58,507 bases of DNA from Cryobacterium tagatosivorans (GTDB lineage Bacteria > Actinomycetota > Actinomycetes > Actinomycetales > Microbacteriaceae). The translations under genes and the position numbers were made by a program. The notes under the pieces were generated by a model that was not told the origin of the DNA, searched no databases, and saw nothing but the letters and a program-made list of their open reading frames with translations. The stretch lies in contig NZ_SOEZ01000060.1 of NCBI RefSeq assembly GCF_004402215.1, positions 1 to 58,507 of the forward strand, written 5' to 3'. Positions 1 to 8,175 of the stretch are shown piece by piece. Every line of letters begins with the position of its first letter. The stretch's first letter is position 1.

Positions 1-99
1 CTCGCCACCCGCTACGACAAACTTGCCCTGACCTACCGCGGAGGAGTCGTCCTCCGCGCCATCACCATCTGGTTACACGAATTAGGAGACACGCCCTAG
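1..99 (+). mobile_element. IS5-family transposase, 3' end (truncated by window edge)
   Basis: The only open frame reads LATRYDKLALTYRGGVVLRA and then a tail ending HELGDTP and TAG. This is the typical C-terminal end of IS5-family (IS427/IS1647-like) DDE transposases, where a TRYDKxAxTYRxxVVL block closes the protein. The rest of the element lies outside the window. Bases 3-99 recur exactly, inverted, at 58411-58507. The stop codon TAG is part of a CTAG tetranucleotide. The two copies diverge immediately after CTAG, so CTAG marks the element border and is probably the target site. Family assignment rests on about 32 residues, but the exact second copy makes a mobile element certain. Confidence 0.85.
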
Positions 100-481
100 C
101 GCGGTCGGAGTCGGGGCGGGCGGGCGCCGAGATCATCGCCCACGGCGAACATCCCGCCGACCTCGATTACAATGGATACCGGTCGGACCGCAGTAACCCC
201 GGGCTCCAATATTCGCCGCCTAGAGCGGCCGCACGCCGAGAGGCGTTCTGCGGTCCGACCTTCACCTCCGCGGTGGCCCTGCCCGGCCACCTGAACGTCG
301 AACGGTGAGCGCCGAACTGTGAGTTTTGCACCTTCACGCGCGCCGCGAAGGTGCCGAACTCACAGTTCGGCGAGGGCAGACCCCGATATGCGAGGTGGCC
401 CTGCCCGGCCAGACCCCGCTCATGGATCTTGTCGAACGACCAATCCGCTGAGGACTCGGCACCGAACCCTCTACATGGAAC
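100..481. other. Intergenic region between IS end and sigma factor gene
   Basis: I see no convincing gene in these 382 bases. It holds a direct repeat of 18 bp (GGTGGCCCTGCCCGGCCA at 272-289 and 394-411) and the long palindrome annotated separately at 311-371. No clear ribosome binding site precedes the sigma factor gene. The stretch may be the former 3' flank of a gene lost to the IS insertion. Confidence 0.5.
311..371. repeat. Long imperfect palindrome (25-bp arms)
   Basis: Arms 311-335 and 347-371 pair over 25 positions with two non-Watson-Crick positions, around an 11-nt GC-rich loop. The outer arm is GCCGAACTGTGAGTT. The architecture matches the CGCGAAACCGCAGTTG palindromes elsewhere in the window, but the sequence differs. 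It may be a terminator of a vanished upstream gene or a REP-like element. Confidence 0.7.
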
Positions 482-1093
482 GTGACGAGACCTGACATGC
501 TTGTTCTCATGACTGCCGACTCCACGTACGACCTCGAGTCGACGGCCCCTGCCACCAAGGAGGAGCTGCTCGGCCGGATCGCGCAGGGAGACCAGGCGGC
601 ATTCGGAGAACTCTACGACCAGATCGCCCCGCGGGTTCTTGGCCTCGTCAAGCGCCTGCTGGTCGACCACGCGCAGTCCGAAGAAGTGACCCAGGAGATC
701 TTCCTGGAGATCTGGCAGACGGCTACGCGGTACGAGGCCAAGCGTGGCGGGGCATCAACCTGGATCATGACGATGGCCCACCGACGGGCGGTCGACCGGA
801 TCCGGGCGTCGCAGGCCGGGCGTGACCGGGATACGAAGATCGGCATCCGCGACCTCGTGGCCCCGTACGACCACGTTTCCGAAACAGTAGAAGTTCGAAT
901 CGAGCACGAAAGGGTGAAGAAGGCGATGTCCAGACTGACGGAACTGCAACGCGAGGCGGTCAGCCTCGCGTACTACGGCGGTTTCAGTCATAGCGAGGTC
1001 GCCGAACGCCTGCAGATCCCGCTCGGCACCGTGAAGACCCGTCTCTCTGACGGGATGATCCGCTTGCGAGACGAATTGGGGGTGGCGTCATGA
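482..1093 (+). CDS. sigK: ECF RNA polymerase sigma factor, SigK-like
   Basis: A group 4 (ECF) sigma factor that would direct RNA polymerase to a small stress regulon and be held inactive by the membrane protein encoded next. Region 2 is visible around residues 45-110 (FGELYDQIAPRVLGLV, then EVTQEIFLEIWQ and an RAVDRIR helix). Region 4 is at residues 150-200 (LTELQREAVSLAYYGG, GTVKTRLSDGMIRLRDEL). There is no SnoaL-like extension. The gene overlaps the anti-sigma gene by 4 bp (ATGA). The start is uncertain: GTG 482, ATG 497 and ATG 509 are all in frame and none has a good ribosome binding site. The SigK name rests on the RskA-type partner and is inference. Confidence 0.88.
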   Translation: MTRPDMLVLMTADSTYDLESTAPATKEELLGRIAQGDQAAFGELYDQIAPRVLGLVKRLLVDHAQSEEVTQEIFLEIWQTATRYEAKRGGASTWIMTMAHRRAVDRIRASQAGRDRDTKIGIRDLVAPYDHVSETVEVRIEHERVKKAMSRLTELQREAVSLAYYGGFSHSEVAERLQIPLGTVKTRLSDGMIRLRDELGVAS

Positions 1094-1950
1094 CCGAGAA
1101 GAAGCCGAACCCCGCCGATCTGTCCGGCGCCTACGCCCTGAACGCACTCGGCGCGGACGAGAAGGCCGACTACGAGGCGTACCTCGCCGGATCCGACGAG
1201 GCCAGGACCGAGGCTGCCGAACTCGGCGACACCGCGCTCGCGCTCGGCCTCGCCGCCGACCCGGTCCAGCCGTCCGCCGGGCTCAAGGCGAACCTGATGG
1301 CCCAGCTCGCCTCCACCCCCCAGCTGTCCCCGCTCCCCGTGCCAGAAGCCGCTCCGGCCGACCAGGCCACTCCCGCCGACCAGGCCACTCCCGAGGCCGG
1401 CGTCGTCGTGACCGCCGTCGCCCCGCCGGCCGCGGCATCCGCCGAGCCGTCCACGAGGCGATCCGCCGCGGCCGACCGCGCCCAGCGGCGCTGGTTCCAG
1501 CGCCCCGCCGGGATGCTCGCCGCCGCCGCGGCAGCAGTCGCGCTGTTCGTCGGCGGTACCGTCGTCGGCCAGGCCCTGAACCCCAACCAGTTCGAGCAGC
1601 AGCAGGCGGCCCGGCTCGCGGAGATCAACGCCGCCCCGGACTCCCAGCGCGCGGCGACGACGACCACCGACGGCCACCCGGCCACCCTGGTCTGGTCGGG
1701 AGAGCTCGGCCTGTCCGCGCTGATGATCAAGGACCTGCCGGCGCTGGCCTCCGACGAGGACTACCAGCTCTGGTACATGAACGACGACGGGGCCGTCCCC
1801 GCCGGAACGTTCGACTCCACCGGGTCGGGAACCGTCTGGCGGGTGCTCGAGGGCACGATGCACGCCGGCGACCAGGTCGGCGTCACCGTCGAGCCGCAGG
1901 GCGGCTCACCGCAGCCCACCTCGGCGCCGATCGTGGCCATCCAAAGCTGA
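1090..1950 (+). CDS. rskA: Anti-sigma-K factor, RskA family
   Basis: A 286-residue single-pass membrane anti-sigma factor. The cytoplasmic N-terminus (about 1-75; begins around LSGAYALNALGADE) is the sigma-binding helical domain. A Pro/Ala linker contains a tandem PADQATPADQAT repeat. One membrane helix lies at about 140-162 (AGMLAAAAAAVALFVGGTVV). The extracellular RskA C-terminal domain (about 190-286) contains VWSGELGLSALMI and YQLWYMNDDGAVPAGTF. In mycobacteria RskA is released by regulated proteolysis in response to redox signals, and the same logic is likely here. It is translationally coupled to the sigma gene by an ATGA overlap. No Cys pair is visible in the extracellular domain, so the input signal is unknown. 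Confidence 0.9.
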   Translation: MTEKKPNPADLSGAYALNALGADEKADYEAYLAGSDEARTEAAELGDTALALGLAADPVQPSAGLKANLMAQLASTPQLSPLPVPEAAPADQATPADQATPEAGVVVTAVAPPAAASAEPSTRRSAAADRAQRRWFQRPAGMLAAAAAAVALFVGGTVVGQALNPNQFEQQQAARLAEINAAPDSQRAATTTTDGHPATLVWSGELGLSALMIKDLPALASDEDYQLWYMNDDGAVPAGTFDSTGSGTVWRVLEGTMHAGDQVGVTVEPQGGSPQPTSAPIVAIQS

Positions 1951-1986
1951 CCGGCCGAGCGCCCTCGCACGGCGGAGCGTTCCCAG

Positions 1987-1998
1987 TAGGCTCGGGGC
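1987..1998 (+). promoter_or_regulatory. -10 box giving a leaderless pabC mRNA
   Basis: TAGGCT (1987-1992) lies 6 bp before the ATG at 1999, placing the expected transcription start on the A of the start codon. No Shine-Dalgarno sequence is present. The same spacing occurs at nine other genes in this window. Confidence 0.55.
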
Positions 1999-2886
1999 AT
2001 GAACCTGCCCTTCACCCTGCTGATCGACCCGGTGCCCGCGGATTCGTCCCGCTCGGACTTCGCGGACACCTTCCACGAGATGGACTCCGCCGCACCCGCG
2101 CTGCGGGTGGGGGAGCTCAGTACGCAGCGCGGCGACGGCATCTTCGAGACGCTCAGCGTGGTCAACGGCCACCCGCAGGAGGTCGAGCCGCACATCAGCC
2201 GGCTGGTGAACTCCGCCCAGATCTGCGAGCTCCCGGTGCCGAACCCGGCCCAGTGGCGCGCTGCCATCGCCCACGCGGTGGCCCGCCTGCCGCACGACGG
2301 CGAACTCGCCCTCAAGTTCGTACTCAGCCGAGGAGTCGAGTCCGGCCCGGCGCCGACCGCCTGGCTGCACGCGACCAGGGCGCCGGACTACCGCTCGGTG
2401 CGGGAACAGGGCGTGCGCGTGATCACCCTCGACCGCGGCTACCCGCGCGGCGTCGCCGAGGTCGCGCCCTGGCTGCTCATGGGCGCCAAGACGCTCAGCT
2501 ACGCGATCAACATGGCCGCCCTCCGCGAGGCCAAACGCCGCGGCGCGGACGACACGATCTTCGTCACCCACGACGGCTATGTGATGGAGGGCCCCACTTC
2601 GAGCGTCGTGATCCGCTCGGGCGGCAGCTACGTCACCCCGGCGCCGAGCGGCGCCATCCTGCACGGCACCACCCAGCAGAGCCTGTTCGAATACCTGGCC
2701 GCGGCGGGGGAGAGGGTCGAATACCGGGACGTCCCGGTCGACGAGCTGCGGGCAGCGGATGCCGCCTGGCTGGTCTCCAGCGTGCGCCTCGCCGTCGCCG
2801 TGACCGAGCTCGACGGCGCCCCGGTCCCGGTCGACGCCGAGCGCACCCGCGCCTTCAACGCCTACCTGCTCGGCCGCACCGCCTAA
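1999..2886 (+). CDS. pabC: Aminodeoxychorismate lyase / class IV aminotransferase
   Basis: A PLP fold-type IV enzyme that would release pyruvate from 4-amino-4-deoxychorismate to give p-aminobenzoate for folate. It has 295 residues, normal for the family. Visible elements are the N-terminal RGDGIFETLSVVNG segment, the catalytic PLP lysine in MGAKTLSYAI (K164), and the EGPTSSVVI and GAILHGTTQQSLFE segments that line the active site. Branched-chain aminotransferases and D-amino acid transaminases share these motifs, so substrate specificity is inferred from overall resemblance to actinobacterial PabC. The gene has a leaderless-type promoter. It converges on pstB, with a strong hairpin between them. 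Confidence 0.82.
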   Translation: MNLPFTLLIDPVPADSSRSDFADTFHEMDSAAPALRVGELSTQRGDGIFETLSVVNGHPQEVEPHISRLVNSAQICELPVPNPAQWRAAIAHAVARLPHDGELALKFVLSRGVESGPAPTAWLHATRAPDYRSVREQGVRVITLDRGYPRGVAEVAPWLLMGAKTLSYAINMAALREAKRRGADDTIFVTHDGYVMEGPTSSVVIRSGGSYVTPAPSGAILHGTTQQSLFEYLAAAGERVEYRDVPVDELRAADAAWLVSSVRLAVAVTELDGAPVPVDAERTRAFNAYLLGRTA

Positions 2887-2908
2887 CCGCGACCATCTGT
2901 GGCCCATT

Positions 2909-2946
2909 CGGACGACTGTGGCCGGCGCACCGGCCACAGTCGTCCG
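2909..2946. terminator. Bidirectional terminator-like hairpin between pabC and pstB
   Basis: A perfect 17-bp stem (2909-2925 with 2930-2946) closes on a CGCA tetraloop. It sits between the convergent stop codons of pabC and pstB. There is no T-tract, as is common in high-GC actinobacteria. Extra CTGTGGC copies flank the stem. Confidence 0.75.
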
Positions 2947-2974
2947 CTGTGGCAACAGTCGCCAACGAGGGGGT

Positions 2975-3754
2975 CTAGCCGAAGCGGCCGGAGACGTAAT
3001 CCTCGGTCGACTGCACGGTGGGGTTCGAGAAGATCGTGGTCGTGTCGTCGTACTCGATCAGCTTTCCCGGCTTGCCGGTGCCCGCGATGTTGAAGAACGC
3101 GGTCCGGTCGGAGACCCGGGATGCCTGCTGCATGTTGTGCGTGACGATCACGATCGTGTAGTTCGCCTTCATCTCCTCGATGAGGTCCTCGATCGCGAGG
3201 GTGGAGATCGGGTCGAGCGCCGAGCAGGGCTCGTCCATCAGGATCACGTCGGGCTCGACCGCGATCGCCCGGGCGATGCACAGGCGCTGCTGCTGGCCGC
3301 CGGAGAGGCCCGAACCCGGCCCGTGCAGCCGGTCCTTGACCTCGTTCCAGAGGTTCGCGCCGCGGAGGGACTTCTCGGTCAGGTCGTCCGCGTCGCCCTT
3401 GGACATCCGGCGGTTGTTGAGCTTCACGCCCGCCAGCACGTTGTCCTGGATCGACATGGTCGGGAACGGGTTCGGGCGCTGGAACACCATGCCCACCTGG
3501 CGGCGCACGAGCACCGGGTCGACGCCCGGACCGTACAGGTTGTTGCCGTCGATGAGTACCTCGCCCTCGACGTGCGCGCCGGGGATGACCTCGTGCATGC
3601 GGTTGAGCGTGCGGAGGAGGGTGGACTTGCCGCACCCGCTCGGCCCGATGAAGGCCGTCACGCTGCGTGGCTCGATCGTCAGGGACACGCCTTCGACGGC
3701 GAGGAACTTGCCGTAGTAGGCGTTGAGGTCGGTGACTTCGATGCGCTTGGACAT
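2975..3754 (-). CDS. pstB: Phosphate ABC transporter ATP-binding protein
   Basis: ATPase subunit of the high-affinity phosphate importer PstSCAB, 259 residues. Walker [11 protein letters not shown]-loop region [15 protein letters not shown] signature LSGGQQQR, Walker [14 protein letters not shown] and the switch histidine in VIVTHNMQQ are all present. The start MSKRIEV was chosen because homology begins there and it lies 20 bp after the pstA stop. It is the last gene of the pstSCAB operon. The order pstS-pstC-pstA-pstB is canonical. Confidence 0.97.
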   Translation of the reverse strand: MSKRIEVTDLNAYYGKFLAVEGVSLTIEPRSVTAFIGPSGCGKSTLLRTLNRMHEVIPGAHVEGEVLIDGNNLYGPGVDPVLVRRQVGMVFQRPNPFPTMSIQDNVLAGVKLNNRRMSKGDADDLTEKSLRGANLWNEVKDRLHGPGSGLSGGQQQRLCIARAIAVEPDVILMDEPCSALDPISTLAIEDLIEEMKANYTIVIVTHNMQQASRVSDRTAFFNIAGTGKPGKLIEYDDTTTIFSNPTVQSTEDYVSGRFG

Positions 3755-3774
3755 GTAATCCTTCGAGTTGACGG

Positions 3775-4863
3775 CTAGCGGCCGAGCTTGGGGGAGAAGA
3801 GTTTGGCGATGAGGCGGGCCACGCCGTTGAGCACCATGACGATCAGGATGAGCGTCAGCGCGCCGGCCCAGGCTCGGTCGAGGTACGCCTGCGCGTCCGC
3901 CCCCTGGTTGGCGTACTGGGTGTACACGAACACCGGCAGGGTCATCATCCGCTCGCTGAACAGGTTGTAGTTCATGCTCGCGGTGAACCCGGAGATGATC
4001 AGCAGCGGCGCGGTCTCGCCGATCACGCGGGAGATCGAGATCATGACGCCGGTGATGATCCCGGCGAGGGATGTCGGCAGCACGACCTTGAGGATGGTGA
4101 GCCACTTCGGCACCCCGAGCGCGTACGCGGCCTCGCGCAGGTCGTTCGGCACGAGCTTGAGCATCTCCTCGCTCGAGCGCACGACCACCGGGATCATCAG
4201 CACGCTCAGCGCGATGGCGCCGCCGAAGCCGAAACGGATGCCCGGGTCGTTGAAGAGCAGCGAGAACAGGGCGAAGGCGAAGAGGCCGGCGACGATCGAG
4301 GGGATGCCCGTCATCACGTCGACGAAGAAGGTGATGCCCCTGGCCAGGCGGCCGCGCCCGTACTCGGTGAGGTAGATCGCCGTGAGCAGGCCGATCGGGA
4401 TGGAGATGAGCCCGGCGAGCCCGGTGATGAAGAGGGTGCCGATGACCGCGTGCAGCGCCCCGCCGCCGGCACCGACGATGTTCCGCTGGGACTGCGTGAA
4501 GAACGACGGGGTGAGGAAGGCGGGCAGGCCGTTGGTGAGGGTCGTCACGACGAGCGACACGAGCGGCAGCAGGGCGACCACGAACGCGGCGGTGACGAGG
4601 GCGGTCACCAGGCGGTCCTTCGCCTTGCGCACCCCCTCGACGAAGTAGGAGAGGAGGTAGATGGCCACGCAGTAGAGCACGGTGCCGAAGAACAGCGTGC
4701 CGGCAAGGTTGAAATCCTTGCTCGCGCCGGAGAGCTGCAGCATCAGGAATACGGCGGCGGCGACCAGCCAGCTGGCCCCGAGCACGGCCAGGGAAGTGTA
4801 CTTGGGCAGCTTGCCGGCCGTCAGCGAGTTCGTCAGCGGCGCCGCGACGGTGGTGGTGCTCAT
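3775..4863 (-). CDS. pstA: Phosphate ABC transporter permease PstA
   Basis: Second membrane subunit of the phosphate importer, 362 residues. About eight hydrophobic segments are seen: two in an N-terminal extension (residues 15-60), followed by the usual six-helix core. The EAA-type cytoplasmic loop reads [20 protein letters not shown], which couples to PstB. It starts at ATG 4863, overlapping the pstC stop by one base (TGATG), a sign of translational coupling. The N-terminal extension of roughly 60 residues is longer than in E. coli PstA. Confidence 0.96.
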   Translation of the reverse strand: MSTTTVAAPLTNSLTAGKLPKYTSLAVLGASWLVAAAVFLMLQLSGASKDFNLAGTLFFGTVLYCVAIYLLSYFVEGVRKAKDRLVTALVTAAFVVALLPLVSLVVTTLTNGLPAFLTPSFFTQSQRNIVGAGGGALHAVIGTLFITGLAGLISIPIGLLTAIYLTEYGRGRLARGITFFVDVMTGIPSIVAGLFAFALFSLLFNDPGIRFGFGGAIALSVLMIPVVVRSSEEMLKLVPNDLREAAYALGVPKWLTILKVVLPTSLAGIITGVMISISRVIGETAPLLIISGFTASMNYNLFSERMMTLPVFVYTQYANQGADAQAYLDRAWAGALTLILIVMVLNGVARLIAKLFSPKLGR

Positions 4864-5807
4864 CAGTTCGCTCCCGAGAAGGCCTTGCGGCGGTTGATGA
4901 TGTACCGGGCGAGCATGTTCACGGCCAGGGTGATGACGAACAGGATCAGCCCGGTCGCGAGCAGGATGTTCACGCCGACGCCGTGCGCCTCGGGGAAGTT
5001 CAGCGCGATGTTCGCCGCGATCGTCGTGGGGTTCTGCGAGGTCAGCAGCTGGAAGATGACCTGCGGGCTGGGGGAGAGCACCATGGCCACCGCCATGGTT
5101 TCGCCGAGCGCGCGGCCCAGCCCGAGCATGGCGGCCGAGATGATGCCGGCGCGTCCGAACGGGAGCACGGCCATGGTGATCATTTCCCAGCGGGTGGCGC
5201 CGAGCGCCAGGGCGGCCTCCTCGTGCAGCACGGGCGTCTGCAGGAAGATCTCGCGCGAGATCGCGGTGATGATCGGCAGCACCATGACGGCCAGCACGAC
5301 CGCGACGGTGAAGATGGTGCGCCCGGTCCCGGAGACCGGACCGGCGAAGAGCGGGAACCAGCCGAACCATTCGACGAGCGTCGAGTAGAACGGCTGGAGC
5401 ATGGGCGCGAGGACGCCGATGCCCCACAGGCCGAACACGACGGAGGGCACCGCGGCGAGCAGGTCGATGATGTAGCCCAGGCCCTGCGCCAGCTTGCGCG
5501 GCGCGTAGTGCGAGATGAACAGCGCGATCCCGATGGCCACGGGGATGGCCATGATCAGCGCGAGGAAGGCAGACCAGAGAGTGCCGAAGGCGAGCGGCCA
5601 GACGTATTCCCAGAAGTTCGTGAACCCGGAGTCGAATTCGTCCGGGGCGGCCAGGAAGGCCGGGACGCTCTGTACGAACAGGAAGACGGCGACGGCGGCG
5701 AGGACCGCGAGGATGAGGCTGCCGGCCACGATCGTGGCGGTGGAAAAGACTCGGTCGCCGGCCCGCTGGGTGGTCCGGAGTGCATCGCGGTCAACTGCGG
5801 TCGTCAT
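4863..5807 (-). CDS. pstC: Phosphate ABC transporter permease PstC
   Basis: First membrane subunit of the phosphate importer, 314 residues with six predicted membrane segments. The EAA loop is [21 protein letters not shown]. The [17 protein letters not shown] segment closes the protein. Between it and pstS lie 138 bp containing a hairpin (5883-5931) that could let pstS mRNA accumulate above the permease genes. It is coupled to pstA by a TGATG overlap. Confidence 0.96.
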   Translation of the reverse strand: MTTAVDRDALRTTQRAGDRVFSTATIVAGSLILAVLAAVAVFLFVQSVPAFLAAPDEFDSGFTNFWEYVWPLAFGTLWSAFLALIMAIPVAIGIALFISHYAPRKLAQGLGYIIDLLAAVPSVVFGLWGIGVLAPMLQPFYSTLVEWFGWFPLFAGPVSGTGRTIFTVAVVLAVMVLPIITAISREIFLQTPVLHEEAALALGATRWEMITMAVLPFGRAGIISAAMLGLGRALGETMAVAMVLSPSPQVIFQLLTSQNPTTIAANIALNFPEAHGVGVNILLATGLILFVITLAVNMLARYIINRRKAFSGAN

Positions 5808-5882
5808 TGCCGGGGTCTCCCTGGAGCGCTGGGTGAAGTCGTTGGTACGGGTGGAATGGAGCCGACGGCCACAAACCCCAGT

Positions 5883-5931
5883 CTGCCCGACCCGCCAGCC
5901 GCATGCAATGCGACGGGCCCGGGCCGGGCAG
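5883..5931 (-). terminator. Intercistronic hairpin between pstS and pstC
   Basis: Arms 5883-5894 and 5920-5931 pair over 12 positions with one mismatch, and a second small stem (CGCAT...ATGCG) lies in the loop. In pst operons such hairpins act as leaky terminators or mRNA stabilisers, so that the abundant binding protein is made in excess. That role is inferred from position. Confidence 0.55.
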
Positions 5932-5945
5932 CTTCGTGGTCGGTG

Positions 5946-7034
5946 TTACTTGACGGCCTTGAGGACCGCGGCGACCTTGTCCTGCAGCTCGGTCGAGAGC
6001 GGGGCGGCTCCAGCGGACTTGGCAGCCTCGGCCTGTCCCTCGGCGCCGGCCATGTAGCCGACGTAGGCCTTGACGAGTGCGGCCTGGTCGGCATCCGCGT
6101 ACTCGGTGCAGACGATCGCGTAGCTGACCAGGACGAGCGGGTAGTGCGTCGCGTCGGTGGTCTTGCGGTCGAGGGCGATGGCGAGGTCGCTGGCGTCGCG
6201 GCCCTCGACGAGGGGCGAGTCGTTCACGACGGCGGCCGCGGCGTCTGCGGTGTAACCGACGAACTTGTCGCCGACCTTGATCTTGGCGACGCCCAGGTCC
6301 CCGGCGCGTGAGGCATCGGCGTAGCCGATGGTGCCCACGCCGTTGGTGACGGCGTCAACGACACCGGAGGTGCCCTGCGCGCCTTCGCCGGTCTTGTACG
6401 GGAACGGGTCGGCCGGCTTCTCGGTCCACACGTCCGGGGCGACCTGGTTGAGGTAGTCCGAGAAGTTCTTCGTGGTACCGGAGTCGTCCGAGCGGTGCAC
6501 GGCGGTGATCGGCGTCGACGGGAGCTTCGCGTCCTTGTTCAGGGCGGCGATCGCCGGGTCGTTCCAGGTCGTGATGTCGCCCTTGAAGATCTTGGCGAGC
6601 GTGGCGGCGTCGAGGTTGAGGTCGGTGACCCCCTCGACGTTGAAGATCACGGCGATCGGCGAGATGTAGACGGGGAGGTCGACGGCCTTGCTGTCCGGGG
6701 CGCAGGTGGCGAAATCGCCGGCCAGCTCCTCGTCCTTCAGGAACGAGTCGGAGCCCGCGAAGTCGGAGCCGCCGGCGATGAAGGCCTCGCGGCCGGCACC
6801 CGATCCGGAGGGGTCGTAGTTGATGGTGACGTCCGGGTTGGTCTTCTGGAACGCCGCGGTCCATGCTTCCTGGGCTGCCTGCTGTGATGAGGCGCCTCCG
6901 GCGTTGATGGTGCCGGTGAGGGTGCTTGCGGCGCCGTCTGTGGGGGCCGCCCCTTCATTCGCGGCGCAGGAGGAGAGTGCGAGGGCGGCTGCGATAGCGA
7001 TGACCGCGGGTCGGCCATACTGCTTGAAATTCAC
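5946..7034 (-). CDS. pstS: Phosphate-binding lipoprotein PstS
   Basis: Extracellular phosphate receptor of the Pst importer, 362 residues. It has a lipoprotein signal peptide with lipobox LSSC (Cys around residue 23), then GTINAGGASSQQAAQEAW, where the phosphate-binding SS motif sits. NYDPSGSGAGREAFIAGGSDFAGSD and HRSDDSGTTKNFSDYL are further ligand loops. GTG start with AAGGGA upstream. The gene is preceded by RegX3/PhoP-type direct repeats (7118-7158), so induction by phosphate limitation is expected. It heads the pstSCAB operon. Confidence 0.97.
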   Translation of the reverse strand: MNFKQYGRPAVIAIAAALALSSCAANEGAAPTDGAASTLTGTINAGGASSQQAAQEAWTAAFQKTNPDVTINYDPSGSGAGREAFIAGGSDFAGSDSFLKDEELAGDFATCAPDSKAVDLPVYISPIAVIFNVEGVTDLNLDAATLAKIFKGDITTWNDPAIAALNKDAKLPSTPITAVHRSDDSGTTKNFSDYLNQVAPDVWTEKPADPFPYKTGEGAQGTSGVVDAVTNGVGTIGYADASRAGDLGVAKIKVGDKFVGYTADAAAAVVNDSPLVEGRDASDLAIALDRKTTDATHYPLVLVSYAIVCTEYADADQAALVKAYVGYMAGAEGQAEAAKSAGAAPLSTELQDKVAAVLKAVK

Positions 7035-7117
7035 GAGGATCCCTTTCGAGGGTTGAATGCAAGTGACTTACTGCTGGGCAGGGCCAGTGCTGGCCCGCGA
7101 GCTAGGCTACCCGCGCG

Positions 7118-7158
7118 GGTTAACGGACCTCCCCCCGGTTGGTGAACGGGAGGTGAAC
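7118..7158 (-). promoter_or_regulatory. RegX3/PhoP (PHO) box of the pst operon
   Basis: On the minus strand GTTCACC occurs at 7158-7152 and again at 7147-7141, exactly 11 bp apart. A related GTTAACC lies at 7124-7118. Repeats of GTTCACC with 11-bp spacing are the known recognition pattern of Streptomyces PhoP and mycobacterial RegX3. A -10 box TAGCCT (minus strand, 7109-7104) lies just downstream, so the site overlaps or precedes the -35 region as expected for an activator. The cognate SenX3-RegX3 genes are at 16026-17866. Confidence 0.85.
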
Positions 7159-7227
7159 GGGTCTCGACAAGCTCGACCACCGGGTCTCGACAAGCTCGAC
7201 CACCGGGTCTCGACAAGCTCGACCACC
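7159..7227. repeat. Three tandem copies of a 23-bp repeat
   Basis: Three identical 23-bp units, each GGGTCTCGACAAGCTCGACC plus ACC, run without spacers and directly abut the PHO box. The unit contains the near-palindrome TCGACAAGCTCGA. Very similar units are scattered in intergenic DNA of many Micrococcales, from general knowledge. It is not a CRISPR: there are no spacers. Confidence 0.9.
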
Positions 7228-7236
7228 GGAGGCAGG

Positions 7237-8175
7237 TCAGACCCGGGGCGAATGCGTTTCTATTGCGATGATGCCCGAACTCGGGTTGTCCGTCGACAGG
7301 TGAACGACGGAGAATCCACCGGGTTCGAGGTCGGCGGCATCCGAGATGTAGGCGCCGATCGTGGTTCCGGTGGCGAGCGCGATTTCGCGCAGGATCTCCG
7401 GGAGCACCGGGCCGTGGCTGCAGAGCACGGCCGTCTTCCGGGCGCGAACCCGTTTGCCGATTGCCGCGCGCACGTCGCCGGTGCCCTCTTCGAAGGCCTC
7501 CTGGCTGATCCGGTCGGTGCGCTTGATGTCGATGCCGGTGGCCGCGGCGAGGGGGGCGACGGTCGTCACGCAGCGCGTGGCGGTGCTCGTGACGATCCGG
7601 CGGGGGCGCCAGGCGCTGATGGTCTCCACGATGCCCGCAGCCTGCTGCACGCCGCGTTCGGTGAGCGGCCTCGAACTGTCCGTGCCGTCCCAGCCGCGCG
7701 GGGGCACGGCCTTCGCATGGCGGAGCGCGATCAGGGCGAACGTGCTGGTGATCCCGTTGTCGATCAGCCGGGCGAACGACTCGAGGATTTCGACGTCGGC
7801 GGCATAGCTGAGGTAGGTCCTGGCCCTCTTGATGGTGACCCATTCGATCGCGGCGACCTCGCCGTTGGGCACGAACGTCGACCGCTGGATCGCCTCCGGG
7901 GTCACCTCGGCGGCCCAGTAGTGCACGATCTTCTCCCGCCCGGTTGGCATGTCGTAGTGCGAGACGCCGAGCGGTACGCCGAGTGCGACGGCCAGCCCGG
8001 TTTCCTCCTCGATCTCCCGCACCGCGGTGCGGGGGAGGGACTCGCCGGGGTCGACCTTCCCCTTGGGGATGGTCACGTCGCCGTGCACGGTCCGGTGGAT
8101 CAGGAGGACGTGCGGCTTGCCCTCGACCAGGCGCCAGCACACGGCGCCCGCGGCGTACACCGCCGTCTCGGTCAT
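7237..8175 (-). CDS. mutT1: NUDIX hydrolase-histidine phosphatase fusion, MutT1-like
   Basis: A 312-residue two-domain enzyme. The N-terminal NUDIX domain has a full box at residues 39-61 ([20 protein letters not shown], then TGL). The C-terminal domain is a histidine phosphatase beginning [15 protein letters not shown], with a second catalytic-type histidine in [13 protein letters not shown]. The mycobacterial enzyme of this architecture removes oxidised (8-oxo) nucleotides and hydrolyses Ap4A-type dinucleotides. The start [10 protein letters not shown] overlaps the ppk stop by 4 bp, so it is co-transcribed with polyphosphate kinase, as in many actinobacteria. Confidence 0.9.
   Translation of the reverse strand: MTETAVYAAGAVCWRLVEGKPHVLLIHRTVHGDVTIPKGKVDPGESLPRTAVREIEEETGLAVALGVPLGVSHYDMPTGREKIVHYWAAEVTPEAIQRSTFVPNGEVAAIEWVTIKRARTYLSYAADVEILESFARLIDNGITSTFALIALRHAKAVPPRGWDGTDSSRPLTERGVQQAAGIVETISAWRPRRIVTSTATRCVTTVAPLAAATGIDIKRTDRISQEAFEEGTGDVRAAIGKRVRARKTAVLCSHGPVLPEILREIALATGTTIGAYISDAADLEPGGFSVVHLSTDNPSSGIIAIETHSPRV

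Noticed and set aside
7159..7227. CRISPR array
   Set aside because: The three repeat units are directly tandem with no spacers, and there are no cas genes.
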